From contig DLHT01000008.1 in NCBI GenBank assembly GCA_002483365.1, positions 1 to 64,000 on the forward strand: DNA of 64,000 nt, given 5' to 3'. The notes beneath the pieces were generated by a model. That model was given only the letters and a program-made list of their open reading frames with translations, made no database searches and was not told where the DNA came from. Made by a program: the position numbers and the translations under genes. This document shows, piece after piece, positions 30,055 through 43,400 of this stretch (position 1 is its first letter; the number at the start of each line of letters is the position of its first letter). Source of the DNA: Cellvibrio sp. UBA7661. GTDB lineage: Bacteria > Pseudomonadota > Gammaproteobacteria > Pseudomonadales > Cellvibrionaceae.

Positions 30055-32081
30055 TACCACACACTCAAACGCAACCAATGCCAAAGATCATGGAACCAGA
30101 TCCAACCCAGCGCGCGCTTACCTACCGCTAACTTGCCACTGCCCGTCATACCGGGGCGCAGCACATCCGATTCGCGTGCAAGCTCGGCCTCAACCCGAAA
30201 ATAGTTGCGCCCATCGCGCACTTCACTGATCGGGGTAATGGATTTTACCGTCAGCGCAAACCGCTCATTGGGCAAACTGGTCAGTTTGACTTCGCCCTGT
30301 TGCCCCACTTGTACCGCCGCGATATCACGCTCATCAACGAACAACCGCACCAGAAATCCGCTAGTCGCGGCGACTTCAAACAACAGGTCACCCTGTTTTA
30401 CCGGCGCGCCCTGGGTTTGCGATATGTCGTCAGACACAATCATGCCGTCCATAGGCGCGACCAGCTGGGTACGCTCCAATTGCTGATCCACCAAGCGCAG
30501 CTGGATACTCGCCTGATCCATTTGCGCACTGGCAATCGCCGCTTCCACGCGCTGGGAATTGGCGAGAGCGGTATCGTAGGTTTGGCGATATTGCTGCACC
30601 TGGCTCGCGAGCTTGCGCCGCTCCAAACGCAAATCGTCGTCGTTCATTTGCGCAAGGACAGTCCCTTTGGCAACCGTATCGCCCGGGCGGACAAGCACTT
30701 TTCCCAGATAACCGTCCTGAGGTGCTACTACCCAATGCTTCTCGGTGGTTTGCACACTGGCATCGGCAGACAGGCGATACTCCACCGGCACAAACAGCAT
30801 CACCACAAATATCACCAACGCCACAGCAGCCAGTTTGCCGCGCCAGGAGTCTTCGCCAAACCAGCGCGATAAACGCCGGGCAATGCGCCCTTTCAAGCTC
30901 TGCCAAACACTGGCCGACGCCTGTTGTTGCAGCGCCACAATAGCACCGGCGAAATGCAGCGCCTGCTGCACAAATATGCGCTGGGTGTCATCGAGCGATG
31001 CTTGCTTATCCAGTTCGATTGTCAGGGCACCAATGATGTGATTGCCTCTGCGCAACAACAGCGTATGCACCGCCCGCAAATGTTGCTGCTGCAATAATTG
31101 CTGATGCGCGCGATGGATGATGCCGGGCGAACCGGCATCATCGCCCGCCAATTCATTCCCGGCAGGTTGCTCTTCAGTTGGTCGAGGTTCCGGAGATTGA
31201 TGCTCAGGAGGTTGATGCTCAGAGGATTGAAGCCCAGCAGCATCCAGCATCGGAGAAAAATCAATGTTCACTCCCTGTTCCACTGCCTCGGCCATGGCAT
31301 CCACAATCGCCTGCATGGCCAGGGTGCGCTGGTCAAAATTAGCGGAAAATGAAATCGCCTCCAGCGTGAGGTTTTTGCGCCCGCACAAACCCAGGCTTAC
31401 CCGCGTCGCTTGCACATAACCGGCAAGTAAATTCACCAAACTGATGACCATTTCCTGCAAGGAGTTTTCTTTTAGCAAACTGGCACTGAGTTGCAATAGC
31501 GCCGCATCAATGTCGCTTTTTTCAAACGCGGGCATAGCCGGTGTAAAGGTGCCAGCAGATAAGTCTGCCGATTGCTCTTGCGGTGAAAGTGGCAACGTAG
31601 AAGCTTGTGTTTGAGGCGCTTGTGTTTGAGACGCTTGTAACGGGGAAGTTTGTAGCTGAGAGTCTTGTGGATATTGTTGCAGTAAAGCTTCCTGCTGCAA
31701 CGCCTGTTGTTGCAATAAAAAGTGCAACCAGAATTGTCCTAACTTGAGATATTTCAGTACGCTGGGGAGTGCTTTTTTATCACTGGACTCCAAGCGGACA
31801 ACTAATATTCCCCACACCTGTCCATCAATTTCCAATGGCTGCCCAAGGATCAACTGCTGCCCCTGCGGCGCAAGATGCAATCGCCCTTTCTCGCGCACCT
31901 GAGCAAGTACATCACGCAGGTTTGCATCCAGCACTATACCTTGCGGCCATTTGGCAACAATCAACGGTTTGGACGAAGAGGTTTGTACCAACATACCCGC
32001 ACTGGCATTGCCAAGCATTTGGCACTGCATACTGAGCCAGATTTTGAGCGATGCATTACTCGATGCGACGGACAATGGCAT
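30054..32081 (-). CDS. GAF-like/HlyD-type membrane adaptor
   Basis: 675 aa, first gene of the minus-strand export cluster. The N-terminal half is cytoplasmic with GAF-like regions (about 30-110 and 190-400), interrupted by low-complexity stretches rich in Q/S/P/T (about 140-170) and H/P/E (about 285-310). One membrane helix (about 425-445, LAAVALVIFVVMLFVPV) leads to a periplasmic HlyD-like domain: lipoyl half VVAPQDGYLGKVLVRPGDTVAKGTVLAQM, a coiled-coil hairpin, second half LVAPMDGMIVSDDISQTQG, then a barrel. The GAF part suggests ligand- or signal-controlled activity, but no ligand is evident. It overlaps the M50/HlyD gene by 1 nt. No strong ribosome site precedes the ATG. Confidence 0.8.
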   Translation of the reverse strand: MPLSVASSNASLKIWLSMQCQMLGNASAGMLVQTSSSKPLIVAKWPQGIVLDANLRDVLAQVREKGRLHLAPQGQQLILGQPLEIDGQVWGILVVRLESSDKKALPSVLKYLKLGQFWLHFLLQQQALQQEALLQQYPQDSQLQTSPLQASQTQAPQTQASTLPLSPQEQSADLSAGTFTPAMPAFEKSDIDAALLQLSASLLKENSLQEMVISLVNLLAGYVQATRVSLGLCGRKNLTLEAISFSANFDQRTLAMQAIVDAMAEAVEQGVNIDFSPMLDAAGLQSSEHQPPEHQSPEPRPTEEQPAGNELAGDDAGSPGIIHRAHQQLLQQQHLRAVHTLLLRRGNHIIGALTIELDKQASLDDTQRIFVQQALHFAGAIVALQQQASASVWQSLKGRIARRLSRWFGEDSWRGKLAAVALVIFVVMLFVPVEYRLSADASVQTTEKHWVVAPQDGYLGKVLVRPGDTVAKGTVLAQMNDDDLRLERRKLASQVQQYRQTYDTALANSQRVEAAIASAQMDQASIQLRLVDQQLERTQLVAPMDGMIVSDDISQTQGAPVKQGDLLFEVAATSGFLVRLFVDERDIAAVQVGQQGEVKLTSLPNERFALTVKSITPISEVRDGRNYFRVEAELARESDVLRPGMTGSGKLAVGKRALGWIWFHDLWHWLRLSVW

Positions 32082-32444
32082 GGTTATTATTCTACGCAGC
32101 TGTGTTATACAAAAAGTCTAGTTCTAATAGACGCAATGTGTATAACAAAAATTATGATTATTTCTTTGTCCCGCAGGATAAACCAATGATGAATTGCACG
32201 CCAACCTATTATGGTTTTTCTCGCATAAACGGTAGATCTTGTACGTCAAAAACAACATTCATTTTTCTTCATACCCACATTCATCCCTACACATTCACTC
32301 CTAATAGTTATGGCTGATTATTATAAATAGCAGGCAAGACTAATTATTTTCTTCGGAACAAGGTTATTTAAGAGTATTTATCAATTGCTCATCTACACTC
32401 AGTTGTGATTAGTGCTTTTCCTTTATCGCCAACACGATTGTCGA
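32082..32444. other. Divergent intergenic region between the export cluster and the kinase operon
   Basis: About 360 bp, A+T-rich, without a supported gene. It must hold the divergent promoters. The only distinct structure seen is the nested inverted repeat at 32103-32147. Confidence 0.6.
32103..32147. promoter_or_regulatory. Nested inverted repeat upstream of the export cluster
   Basis: Outer 9-bp arms TGTTATACA (32103-32111) and TGTATAACA (32139-32147) are perfect inverted copies. Inside them GTCTA (32116-32120) pairs with TAGAC (32128-32132). The element lies 22-66 bp upstream of the first export gene, so an operator or 5' leader structure is possible. Confidence 0.45.
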
Positions 32445-34691
32445 ATGACACTGCCAAAGACAAGCAGTACGACAAAGGAAAATGATTCTCAGTGGATACG
32501 GATTAAACGAGACATGCACAGTATTGTGACGAATGGCGCTGATAATACCAGCGCAAGCAAAGCCCACTATTGGCCACTTTTTTTACTTGCAACACTGCTG
32601 TTGTTAACAGGTGGCTGCGTGCTGCTTAGTTGGCACGCCCCGCAACTGCTTGCCAGTATTTACCCTTATACAACACTGATGGCTTACAACACTGCACTTG
32701 CTTTTATTGCATGCGGTTTAGGGCTGATCGCTCTTGTAAAAATGGAATCGGTCCTGCTGTTTATTTGCAGTTTTATAGTGTTCACCATCGCGACACTGAC
32801 ACTGCTGGAATTGACAGCAGGACTTAAGCTCAACACAACTGACTGGTTTGTAATATTTCTGAATGAGCCACCGGTACACAGCCAACCCATTTCACCCTCT
32901 ACCAGCTCGGTATTGCTGCTCGCGAGCGTAGCATTATTACTTTCCCGCTATTCGCAGGGTAATTACACACTTTTCACAACGTTGTTATGCGCATTGATGA
33001 TTTTTATCACCTTGTCGGCAATTATTGGCCAGGGTTTTGGCATTTTCCCTACCTTTGTTTGGCTAGGCATCAAAATGGCGCCGCAAACTGCACTGGGTCT
33101 GCTCGCATTTTCCGCCGCAATTTTAAGTTTGCGTTGTCGCGCAGCGATTGATGCATTTAATCGCCTGAGTGTGTTTAGTCGTTTGGCGACCGGCTTTATT
33201 TTTATGAGCTTGTTATTCATCGGTATTGGTTCCGTCGGCCTGCTGCAAATTAATAAAGTGGCTGCCATTTCGCAAAAACTCTACGATGAACCCGTACAGA
33301 TTAATAATGCCGTTCTGCAGATCCGTACTTATATCGGCAGGCTTAACCGTACGATGAAAGACATTGCAGTGCATCCTGAACTCGCAGAAGAACACAACAT
33401 TCCTCAACTGATCGAATATACCCAAAAAAATCTTGATCAAAACCTGGCAATTATCCAGCGCGATCCTATCCATAACATCGACACCGACCAAATAGATCAT
33501 CAATTCAAACAATGGCGTCTGATCGTATTGGAAAGTTACGCCCAACTGCAGGCAGGCAACATCGAAAGTTACCGCCAAACAGCAGTGACACTCAGCCAGG
33601 AAAAAACATTTGCGATAGAAGCACTTTGCGATGCCATTCTCCTGAAAGTGCAAGAACAAATGCTACAGCTCAATGCAGAGGCGATTAATACAAAAAATCA
33701 TGCTGGCAATTTAATGGTCGTCGTCATTTGTGGATTTTTGCTGATGGGTATTTTGGTTTCGAGCCTCATTACCCGTAGCCTGAATTGGCAGCTGGAGAAA
33801 ATCCGCCGCACTATGCTGGCACTGGCTGATGGTAATGCCCAAACCGTTATCCCATTCCATGATCATCCACATGAAATCGGTGAAATGGCGCAAACACTCA
33901 AGGTGTTTGCGCATAATATTGATGAGCGCAATAAAGCCATGCGCTTAATAGAACAGCATCAACAAGAGCTGGAAAAATCCAATCACCGTCTCGCGCAAAC
34001 CAACAAAGAACTGGAAACCTTTGCCTATGTTGCCTCGCATGATTTGAAATCCCCTTTGCGCGGCATTTCGCAACTGTCCAGTTGGATCGATGAAGATTTG
34101 GAATCCAAAGAATTTAACGAAGTCGAAAAACACACGCGCATGTTGCGCAACCGCATCCATCGAATGGAAAAACTGTTGGATGACCTGCTGTTATTTTACC
34201 GCGCGGGTAAAACCGACGGCGCTATCACCACTATTGACGTCGCTCACATAGCGAAAGAATTATTTGAAATCCAGAACACCAAACCGGGTTTGCGGCTGGA
34301 GTTGGGGGATGACCTACCTGTGTTTGAGACCTTGGGCACACCCTTTGAACAAATTCTACGCAATCTATTTTCCAATGCCATAAAACATCATGACCGCGAT
34401 GACGGCATTATTCGCATTGAGGCGCAACGTATTTCTACCGACTTCTATGAGTTCAGCGTAAGGGATGACGGCCCCGGAATACCTGAAAAATTCCAGGCGC
34501 GGGTATTTGGTATGTTTCAAACCCTGAAGTCGCGCGATGAACAGGAAGGCAGTGGTATGGGGCTCGCGCTGATCAAAAAAATTGTGGAAACCTACGGTGG
34601 CAGCATCCGTGTCTTCTCCAACGGCAGGGGCTGCCAATTCACCTTTTCCTGGCCGGCACATATAACGAAAAGGAAGCAAAGTCATGATTGA
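32445..34691 (+). CDS. Membrane hybrid-less sensor histidine kinase
   Basis: About 748 aa. Roughly seven N-terminal membrane helices (to about residue 270) are followed by a periplasmic helical sensor segment (to about 410), another membrane helix and a HAMP-like linker. Next come a coiled coil, then HisKA with phospho-acceptor His532 in ASHDLKSPLRGI. The HATPase domain has N box LRNLFSNAIKHH, G1 DDGPGIP and G2 GSGMGLALIKK. The kinase core resembles phytochrome-type kinases that pair with Rcp1-like regulators, and such a regulator follows with an 8-bp overlap. The start is uncertain: ATG 32445 was chosen; a GTG at 32412 and an ATG at 32514 are alternatives. The signal is unknown. Confidence 0.88.
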   Translation: MTLPKTSSTTKENDSQWIRIKRDMHSIVTNGADNTSASKAHYWPLFLLATLLLLTGGCVLLSWHAPQLLASIYPYTTLMAYNTALAFIACGLGLIALVKMESVLLFICSFIVFTIATLTLLELTAGLKLNTTDWFVIFLNEPPVHSQPISPSTSSVLLLASVALLLSRYSQGNYTLFTTLLCALMIFITLSAIIGQGFGIFPTFVWLGIKMAPQTALGLLAFSAAILSLRCRAAIDAFNRLSVFSRLATGFIFMSLLFIGIGSVGLLQINKVAAISQKLYDEPVQINNAVLQIRTYIGRLNRTMKDIAVHPELAEEHNIPQLIEYTQKNLDQNLAIIQRDPIHNIDTDQIDHQFKQWRLIVLESYAQLQAGNIESYRQTAVTLSQEKTFAIEALCDAILLKVQEQMLQLNAEAINTKNHAGNLMVVVICGFLLMGILVSSLITRSLNWQLEKIRRTMLALADGNAQTVIPFHDHPHEIGEMAQTLKVFAHNIDERNKAMRLIEQHQQELEKSNHRLAQTNKELETFAYVASHDLKSPLRGISQLSSWIDEDLESKEFNEVEKHTRMLRNRIHRMEKLLDDLLLFYRAGKTDGAITTIDVAHIAKELFEIQNTKPGLRLELGDDLPVFETLGTPFEQILRNLFSNAIKHHDRDDGIIRIEAQRISTDFYEFSVRDDGPGIPEKFQARVFGMFQTLKSRDEQEGSGMGLALIKKIVETYGGSIRVFSNGRGCQFTFSWPAHITKRKQSHD

Positions 34692-35139
34692 TAAACTTCA
34701 TCCGACTGACAACCAGGAATTCAAAACCGTCAGCCTGCTCATTATCGACGATGACGATATAGACGCAACGGCACTGCGCAGAGCCCTGCATAAACTCAAG
34801 CTACTTAACCCGCTGTATCGCGCAAAAGACGGCCTTGAAGCGCTTGAAATATTGCGTAATGGTGAAATACCCAGTCCTTACATTATTTTGTTAGATATCA
34901 ATATGCCGCGCATGAATGGACTGGAATTTTTGGAAGTCTTGCGCTCGGATCCGGAACTCACGACAGCCGTGGTATTTGTCCTGACCACATCAAAATCAGA
35001 TGAAGACATTATGGCGGCCTACCGCGAACATGTAGCCGGTTATTTGTTAAAACAACGGATGGACAGTGATTTTATGCAGGTGGTCAGTTTGCTTGACCAC
35101 TACTGGCGAGTCATTGAGTTACCTGTTAACCCGCAATAA
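34684..35139 (+). CDS. Single-domain response regulator (Rcp1/CheY-like)
   Basis: 151 aa consisting only of a receiver domain. The acidic pocket (Asp22-Asp25), phospho-acceptor Asp71 in LLDINMPRMNG, the conserved Thr of VLTTSKSDED and Lys123 are all present, so it should be phosphorylated. The subgroup resembles Rcp1-type regulators paired with HisKA kinases. It overlaps the kinase gene by 8 bp and is followed after 53 bp by the REC-GGDEF-EAL gene. This suggests a phosphorelay in which one kinase addresses two receivers. Confidence 0.92.
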   Translation: MIDKLHPTDNQEFKTVSLLIIDDDDIDATALRRALHKLKLLNPLYRAKDGLEALEILRNGEIPSPYIILLDINMPRMNGLEFLEVLRSDPELTTAVVFVLTTSKSDEDIMAAYREHVAGYLLKQRMDSDFMQVVSLLDHYWRVIELPVNPQ

Positions 35140-35192
35140 AAACTAACAGGTGATACGTGGAGCAATAGGAACCAAGCAAAGAGGTATTTTGC

Positions 35193-38127
<2,935 letters not shown>

Positions 38128-38227
38128 TCGCGATTTTTTTCACAGCATTTAATTGAAACGCTTTTTCTTTTTATCGCAGTGAAAAAGAAGTGATTAAAAA
38201 GAAGCGGCTAAGCTAAAAAAGCGTGAT

Positions 38228-38270
38228 AAAAAAAAGAGGAAAACCCGTGCGGGTTTTCCTCTTTTTTTTT
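38228..38270. terminator. Bidirectional terminator between trxB and the DUF3313-like gene
   Basis: A long perfect stem through AAGAGGAAAACCCG (ending 38247) and its complement (from 38250), with a 2-nt apex, flanked by long A and T runs. It serves the convergent genes on both sides. Confidence 0.92.
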
Positions 38271-38292
38271 TGCGCCACGTAATGCCTGTGAA

Positions 38293-38985
38293 TTAATGAC
38301 GATCCGATGCTTTATCCAACTCGGTGCGCAAATTACGCAACCAATGGTTAAACGCCAAACGCACCTGGATATTGTTTGTCACCCGATTATTTTCCTCCCA
38401 TATTTTTCCCAAATCACGCTGGTCAGTAATAATCGCAAGCGGCTTACCGGATACGGAGTCGTACAATGAAATTTCCAAGGTCATGGTCCCCATACCTTCG
38501 CTATACACTTTCATTCGGTTGGGGCGGCCCTTCATGTCATCTTTGCTAGCCAAAGGCGCAATTTCCAATACTTTAGCGGATACCGTCATCACATCCGGGC
38601 CCGCCTCCACTACTGTGGCGTAAGTACCATCAGCAATTAAATTATTCATCAGCGCTTCGGTGTAACGCTCTGAATAATAGCGACGGTCTGTGTCATTTAA
38701 CTCCCAAGGTGTATCGTCAACCATATTGGTTCCCGACTGCTTACGGATTTTCACATCGCTCAAATCCAACTGTTCAACCAATAACTTTTTGTACTGTGAA
38801 AACTCGGCACCCTTGGCGATAAACGTCCCATCAAAGCGTGTTTTCTCTACGGCCGTCAGGCCTGCCTTATCGGCTTTTAGCTGGGCATTTTTTTCATGGG
38901 GTTTGGTAAATGAACAACCGGTCACCGCACTGGCTGCCAGCACCACCAGCGCGATAGTTGTCATAGTGCGTTTCATGGTTTTCAT
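38293..38985 (-). CDS. DUF3313-like lipoprotein
   Basis: About 230 aa. Start ATG 38983-38985 has AGGTGGA about 7 nt upstream; the open frame extends further without support. A lipoprotein signal ends AASAVTGC, with Cys as the likely lipidated residue. The mature part resembles the DUF3313 family of outer-membrane-anchored lipoproteins: QYKKLLVEQLDL, WELNDTDRRYYSERYTEAL, DVMTVSAKVLEIAP and MGTMTLEISLYDSVSGKPLA. Function is unknown in the family. It is alone, with a shared terminator on the trxB side. Confidence 0.75.
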   Translation of the reverse strand: MKTMKRTMTTIALVVLAASAVTGCSFTKPHEKNAQLKADKAGLTAVEKTRFDGTFIAKGAEFSQYKKLLVEQLDLSDVKIRKQSGTNMVDDTPWELNDTDRRYYSERYTEALMNNLIADGTYATVVEAGPDVMTVSAKVLEIAPLASKDDMKGRPNRMKVYSEGMGTMTLEISLYDSVSGKPLAIITDQRDLGKIWEENNRVTNNIQVRLAFNHWLRNLRTELDKASDRH

Positions 38986-39230
38986 AGCATATCCACCTGA
39001 TCCTTTAACAAAAGTTTTCGACATGATTCCCGCAGCATTGCTGCCTGTAATCAGTAAGACGTTATACGCAATTCGAGGTTCAATAGGTGACATCGCCCGC
39101 CCGAATCCAATAGCTATGTCACTTTAGAAATAGGCTCGTAAGTCATTGAAGCACAAAAGCAAACCGGGAGGCCAATACATACCGGCTGAGCTTGTAATAT
39201 TTTGTAGTGCGCAGTGAAACGAGCGGGCAA

Positions 39231-40298
39231 CTAATGAATAGTGACTTTCATAATGCCACCGCGATACAAACCTAAATAAACGCGGGTTTTGCCGTCTTCA
39301 ACCACAGCAATCATACTGCGCACGCCGCCAAACAGTGTAGGGTCCGTGTGACGATATTTTTTCCACCGCTGGCCGCCATCGTCAGATACTTCAAAAATCA
39401 GCGGCTGCGGAGTATCCCAATTTTTATCCCAACCCGCGGTATACAATGTCGCGGGCGCTAATGGATCTATGGCGACATCAAAGTAAAAACGATAATCCAC
39501 ATCGCCAATTAACGTAGCCCAATTGGCTCCGCGGTCACTGCTGGACAATACCCCTCCCTCACCCGATACCATCACCCAGTCAGGGCGAGCGCGATCAAAT
39601 TGAATCCCGTAAATCACGCTGGGATTAGGCAACAAATCGCGATAGGCACGCAGCTCTTTTGTATCCAGAGAATACACATTCAACACCAATTGCTCGAAAG
39701 CATTTTGCCCGCCGAACCAAATTTCATTGGTCACAGGGTTGCGCTTTACGATTGTTTTGCGCTGCCCAAACCCATGCCACATACCACTCAGCAATTGCCA
39801 GCTGCGCCCTTCATCGTAAGAAACGCCCAAAGCTTCAATGCCTGTTGCATAAAGGGCATTATTATCATCATCGTAGTGCATACCGTAGAACGCTTCTGTG
39901 CCTTCGTCACCACCAAAATTGTGTGCAATCTCCTGCCATGTACTACCGCCATTGAGAGTTTCAAATAAACGATGATCAACCAGATCATTATGTTGGCGCT
40001 CTGTCATGACGAGATAGTGATTGGGAGCGATAATCGCAAGATCCAACACTTCCCGATCTACCAATCCAACTGCCTCCCACGTACTTTGCGCGCTCACTTT
40101 GCGATACACACCACGATCAGTCGCGGCTAACAACGTCTGCTTATCAGCATACAACCGTGTGATGACTCGCCCCTCAAGACCATCGTGTGCAAACGTGATG
40201 CTGGGTTTGGGTAAATCATCGCTACCACAGGCCGTTAACAATAATCCCAAAATAATGCCGCACCAACGCGTAATGCCGTTTGATATTTTCACCTTCAT
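39231..40298 (-). CDS. Asp-box (BNR) beta-propeller lipoprotein
   Basis: About 355 aa. Lipobox LLLTACGSD follows a basic start and hydrophobic stretch. Asp-box motifs of sialidase-like propellers recur: TLNGGSTW, SYDEGRSW, SSDRGANW and SDDGGQRW. These boxes mark blade turns and do not show enzyme activity; no sialidase catalytic residues were identified. The ribosome site AGGAG sits only 2 nt before the ATG at 40296-40298 but 8 nt before a GTG at 40292, so translation may begin there. Possibly a surface or periplasmic binding protein. Confidence 0.72.
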   Translation of the reverse strand: MKVKISNGITRWCGIILGLLLTACGSDDLPKPSITFAHDGLEGRVITRLYADKQTLLAATDRGVYRKVSAQSTWEAVGLVDREVLDLAIIAPNHYLVMTERQHNDLVDHRLFETLNGGSTWQEIAHNFGGDEGTEAFYGMHYDDDNNALYATGIEALGVSYDEGRSWQLLSGMWHGFGQRKTIVKRNPVTNEIWFGGQNAFEQLVLNVYSLDTKELRAYRDLLPNPSVIYGIQFDRARPDWVMVSGEGGVLSSSDRGANWATLIGDVDYRFYFDVAIDPLAPATLYTAGWDKNWDTPQPLIFEVSDDGGQRWKKYRHTDPTLFGGVRSMIAVVEDGKTRVYLGLYRGGIMKVTIH

Positions 40299-40405
40299 CA
40301 CTCCTCTTCGTATTGCATCAGGTCAATTTGTCGTACCGGAGTATGCGAAAGGAAATTCAAAAGAATTGTAAGAAATTGTGACTAGCAGTACTGGTCGTGC
40401 CATTG

Positions 40406-40432
40406 AAAAAAAAAAGGAGGCCGAAGCCTCCT
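40406..40432 (-). terminator. Rho-independent terminator of purL
   Basis: 7-bp stem (40415-40421 with 40426-40432) whose minus-strand loop is the stable tetraloop TTCG, followed by about ten T. It lies 55 bp past the purL stop. Confidence 0.92.
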
Positions 40433-40486
40433 ATACATAATTTTTATACATGATGTTGTTTGTTGAGAATTTGGGATTGCCAGTAA

Positions 40487-43400
40487 TTAACTCACAAACA
40501 CGCGCGCATTGCGGAACAAACGCAACCATGCACCATCGTCTTTCCAATCATCCGGTTTCCATGAGTTGGTTACCGCGCGGAATACGCGCTCGGGGTGCGG
40601 CATCATAATGGTGACGCGACCATCTTTGCTGGCAACGCTGGTGATACCCAATGGAGAACCGTTCGGGTTAGCCGGATAGGTTTCCGTTGCTTGCAAATTG
40701 TTGTCGATAAAACGCAGCGCAACAGTACCGCTCTCGTTACACACTTTCAGCGCATCGGCATTAGCAAATTCCGCATAGCCTTCGCCGTGTGCAACAGCCA
40801 CTGGCATATGCGACCCCGTCATGCCTTTAAACAGAACTGACGATGACTCCTGCACTTGCACCAAGCTAAAACGCGCTTCAAATTGTTCAGACAAGTTGCG
40901 CACAAAACGCGGCCAGTGATCGGCACCAGGTATCAGATTTTTCAGATTGGACATCATCTGGCAACCGTTACACACGCCCAAACTGAAAGTGTCGTTGCGA
41001 TGGAAGAAACGCTCGAATTCATCGCGCACTTTGTTGTTGAACAAAATCGTTTTTGACCAACCCTCGCCCGCACCCAATACGTCACCGTAGGAGAAGCCGC
41101 CGCAAGCAACCAGGCCTTTGAATTGTTCCAGCGATACACGACCTGAAAGCAAATCGCTCATGTGCACATCAACGGCTTTGAAACCAGCGCGATCAAATGC
41201 TGCCGCCATTTCCACATGACCGTTAACGCCTTGCTCACGCAATACCGCAATAGCAGGACGAACGCCAGTGTTAATAAATGGCGCTGCAACATCGTCATTT
41301 TGGTCGTAGCTCAGTTTCACGCTTAAACCGGGGTTTGGTTTGATGATTGCGGCAAATTCTTGTTCTGCGCACACAGGGTTGTCACGCAGAGCTTGAATGC
41401 GATAACTGGTTTCGCTCCACAGTGCTTGCAGTTGCGCGCGCGGTTGATCGAACAATACTTTTCCGTTCAGGCTGATATTTAAGGAATCGCTGCTGTTCAA
41501 ACCACCGATTACATTGACTTTTAATCCCGCATCAGCAAAACGTTTTTGCACTGCAGCAGATTGCGCACGTGCAACTTGTACTACGGCACCCGCTTCTTCA
41601 CTGAACAATACAGCAAGCGCATCATCACCCAAGCCATCCAAATTAATGCTTACACCGGTGTGACCTGCGAATGCCATTTCTGCAACAACCGCGAATAAAC
41701 CACCATCAGAGCGATCGTGGTATGCAAGTAACTCATTAGCCGCAAGGCTTGCTTGTGTTGCGTTAAAGAAATTTTTGAGTTGCTCAGCAGAATCCAAATC
41801 AGCAGGTGTTTGGCCGAGTTGGTTGTAAACCTGCGCGAGGATCGAGCCACCCAGACGATTTTTACCGTTGCCCAAATCAATCAGAATTAAATCGGTATCG
41901 CCTTTGTCGGTTCTGAGTTGTGGAGTCAGTGTTTGACGCACATCTACCACAGGTGAGAACGCAGAGATTACCAATGACAATGGCGCAGTAACCGCTTTAT
42001 TTTCATCGCCATCTTTCCAGGCGGTGCGCATGGACATGGAATCTTTTCCAACCGGAATAGTAATGCCCAACGCCGGGCACAACTCCATCCCCACTGCTTC
42101 TACTGTGCGATACAGTTTTTCTTCTTCGCCTTGATGGCCAGCAGCGCACATCCAGTTAGCAGACAGTTTTACATCCGACAATTTTGCAATGCGCGTTGCC
42201 GCGATATTGGTGATGGCTTCGGCAATCGCCATGCGGCCAGATGCTGGTGCATCCAACAATGCGACCGGCGTGCGCTCACCCATACTCATGGCTTCGCCCG
42301 CATAAGAGTCGTAGCTCACCGTCGTAACGGCAACGTCAGCAACCGGCACTTGCCATGGGCCAACCAATTGGTCACGCGCAACCATGCCCGTTACCGAGCG
42401 GTCACCGATAGTGATCAGGAAATTTTTGCTCGCGACCGCTGGGTGTTTAAGCACACGCTCAGCAGCCTCTTTTAATTCAATACCGGCAGTGCTGAATTCA
42501 GCTGTTTTTGCAGTGTGCTTTTCGGTAACGCGATGCATTTTTGGCGGTTTGCCAAACAATACTGACATTGGCAAATCAACCGGTTTTGCATCGAAATGTT
42601 TGTCATTAACCAACAAATGTTTTTCGTCAGTCGCTTCACCGACAACAGCGTAAGCCGCGCGCTCGCGCTGGCAAATCGCTTCAAAACGCGGCAGGTCTGC
42701 CGGCGCAATTGCCAAGACATAACGCTCTTGCGATTCGTTACACCAAATCGCCAATGGACTCATGCTCGGTTCGTCGTTAGGTACATTGCGCAATTCAAAT
42801 TTGCCGCCAGTCCCACCGTCTTTTACCAATTCAGGGAAAGCGTTGGAAAGACCGCCTGCCCCCACATCGTGAATAAACGCGATCGGGTTTTTATCGCCCA
42901 TCTGCCAGCAAGCGTCGATAACTTCTTGACAGCGGCGTTCCATTTCGGGGTTCTGGCGTTGTACAGAGGCGAAATCCAGATCTTCAGACGAAGAACCGGA
43001 AGTCATCGAAGAAGCAGCACCGCCGCCAAGGCCGATCAACATCGCCGGGCCACCGAGCACAACCAACTTGGTGCCAGCACCAAAGGGCGGCTTCTCGATG
43101 TGTTCAGTTTTGATATTGCCGTAACCACCCGCCAACATAATGGGCTTGTGATAGCCACGGCGCTCGCCGTCAAAGTTTTCTTCGAAGGTACGGAAATAAC
43201 CGCAAATATTCGGGCGACCAAATTCGTTGTTAAACGCAGCGCCGCCGATGGGGCCTTCGATCATGATGTCGAGCGCGTTCACGATACGGTTAGGCTTACC
43301 GTAATTCTGTTCCCACGGCTGTTCAAAACCCGGGATTTGCAGGTTGGAAACGGTAAAACCGGTCAAACCGACTTTGGGTTTGGAGCCGCGACCAACAGCA

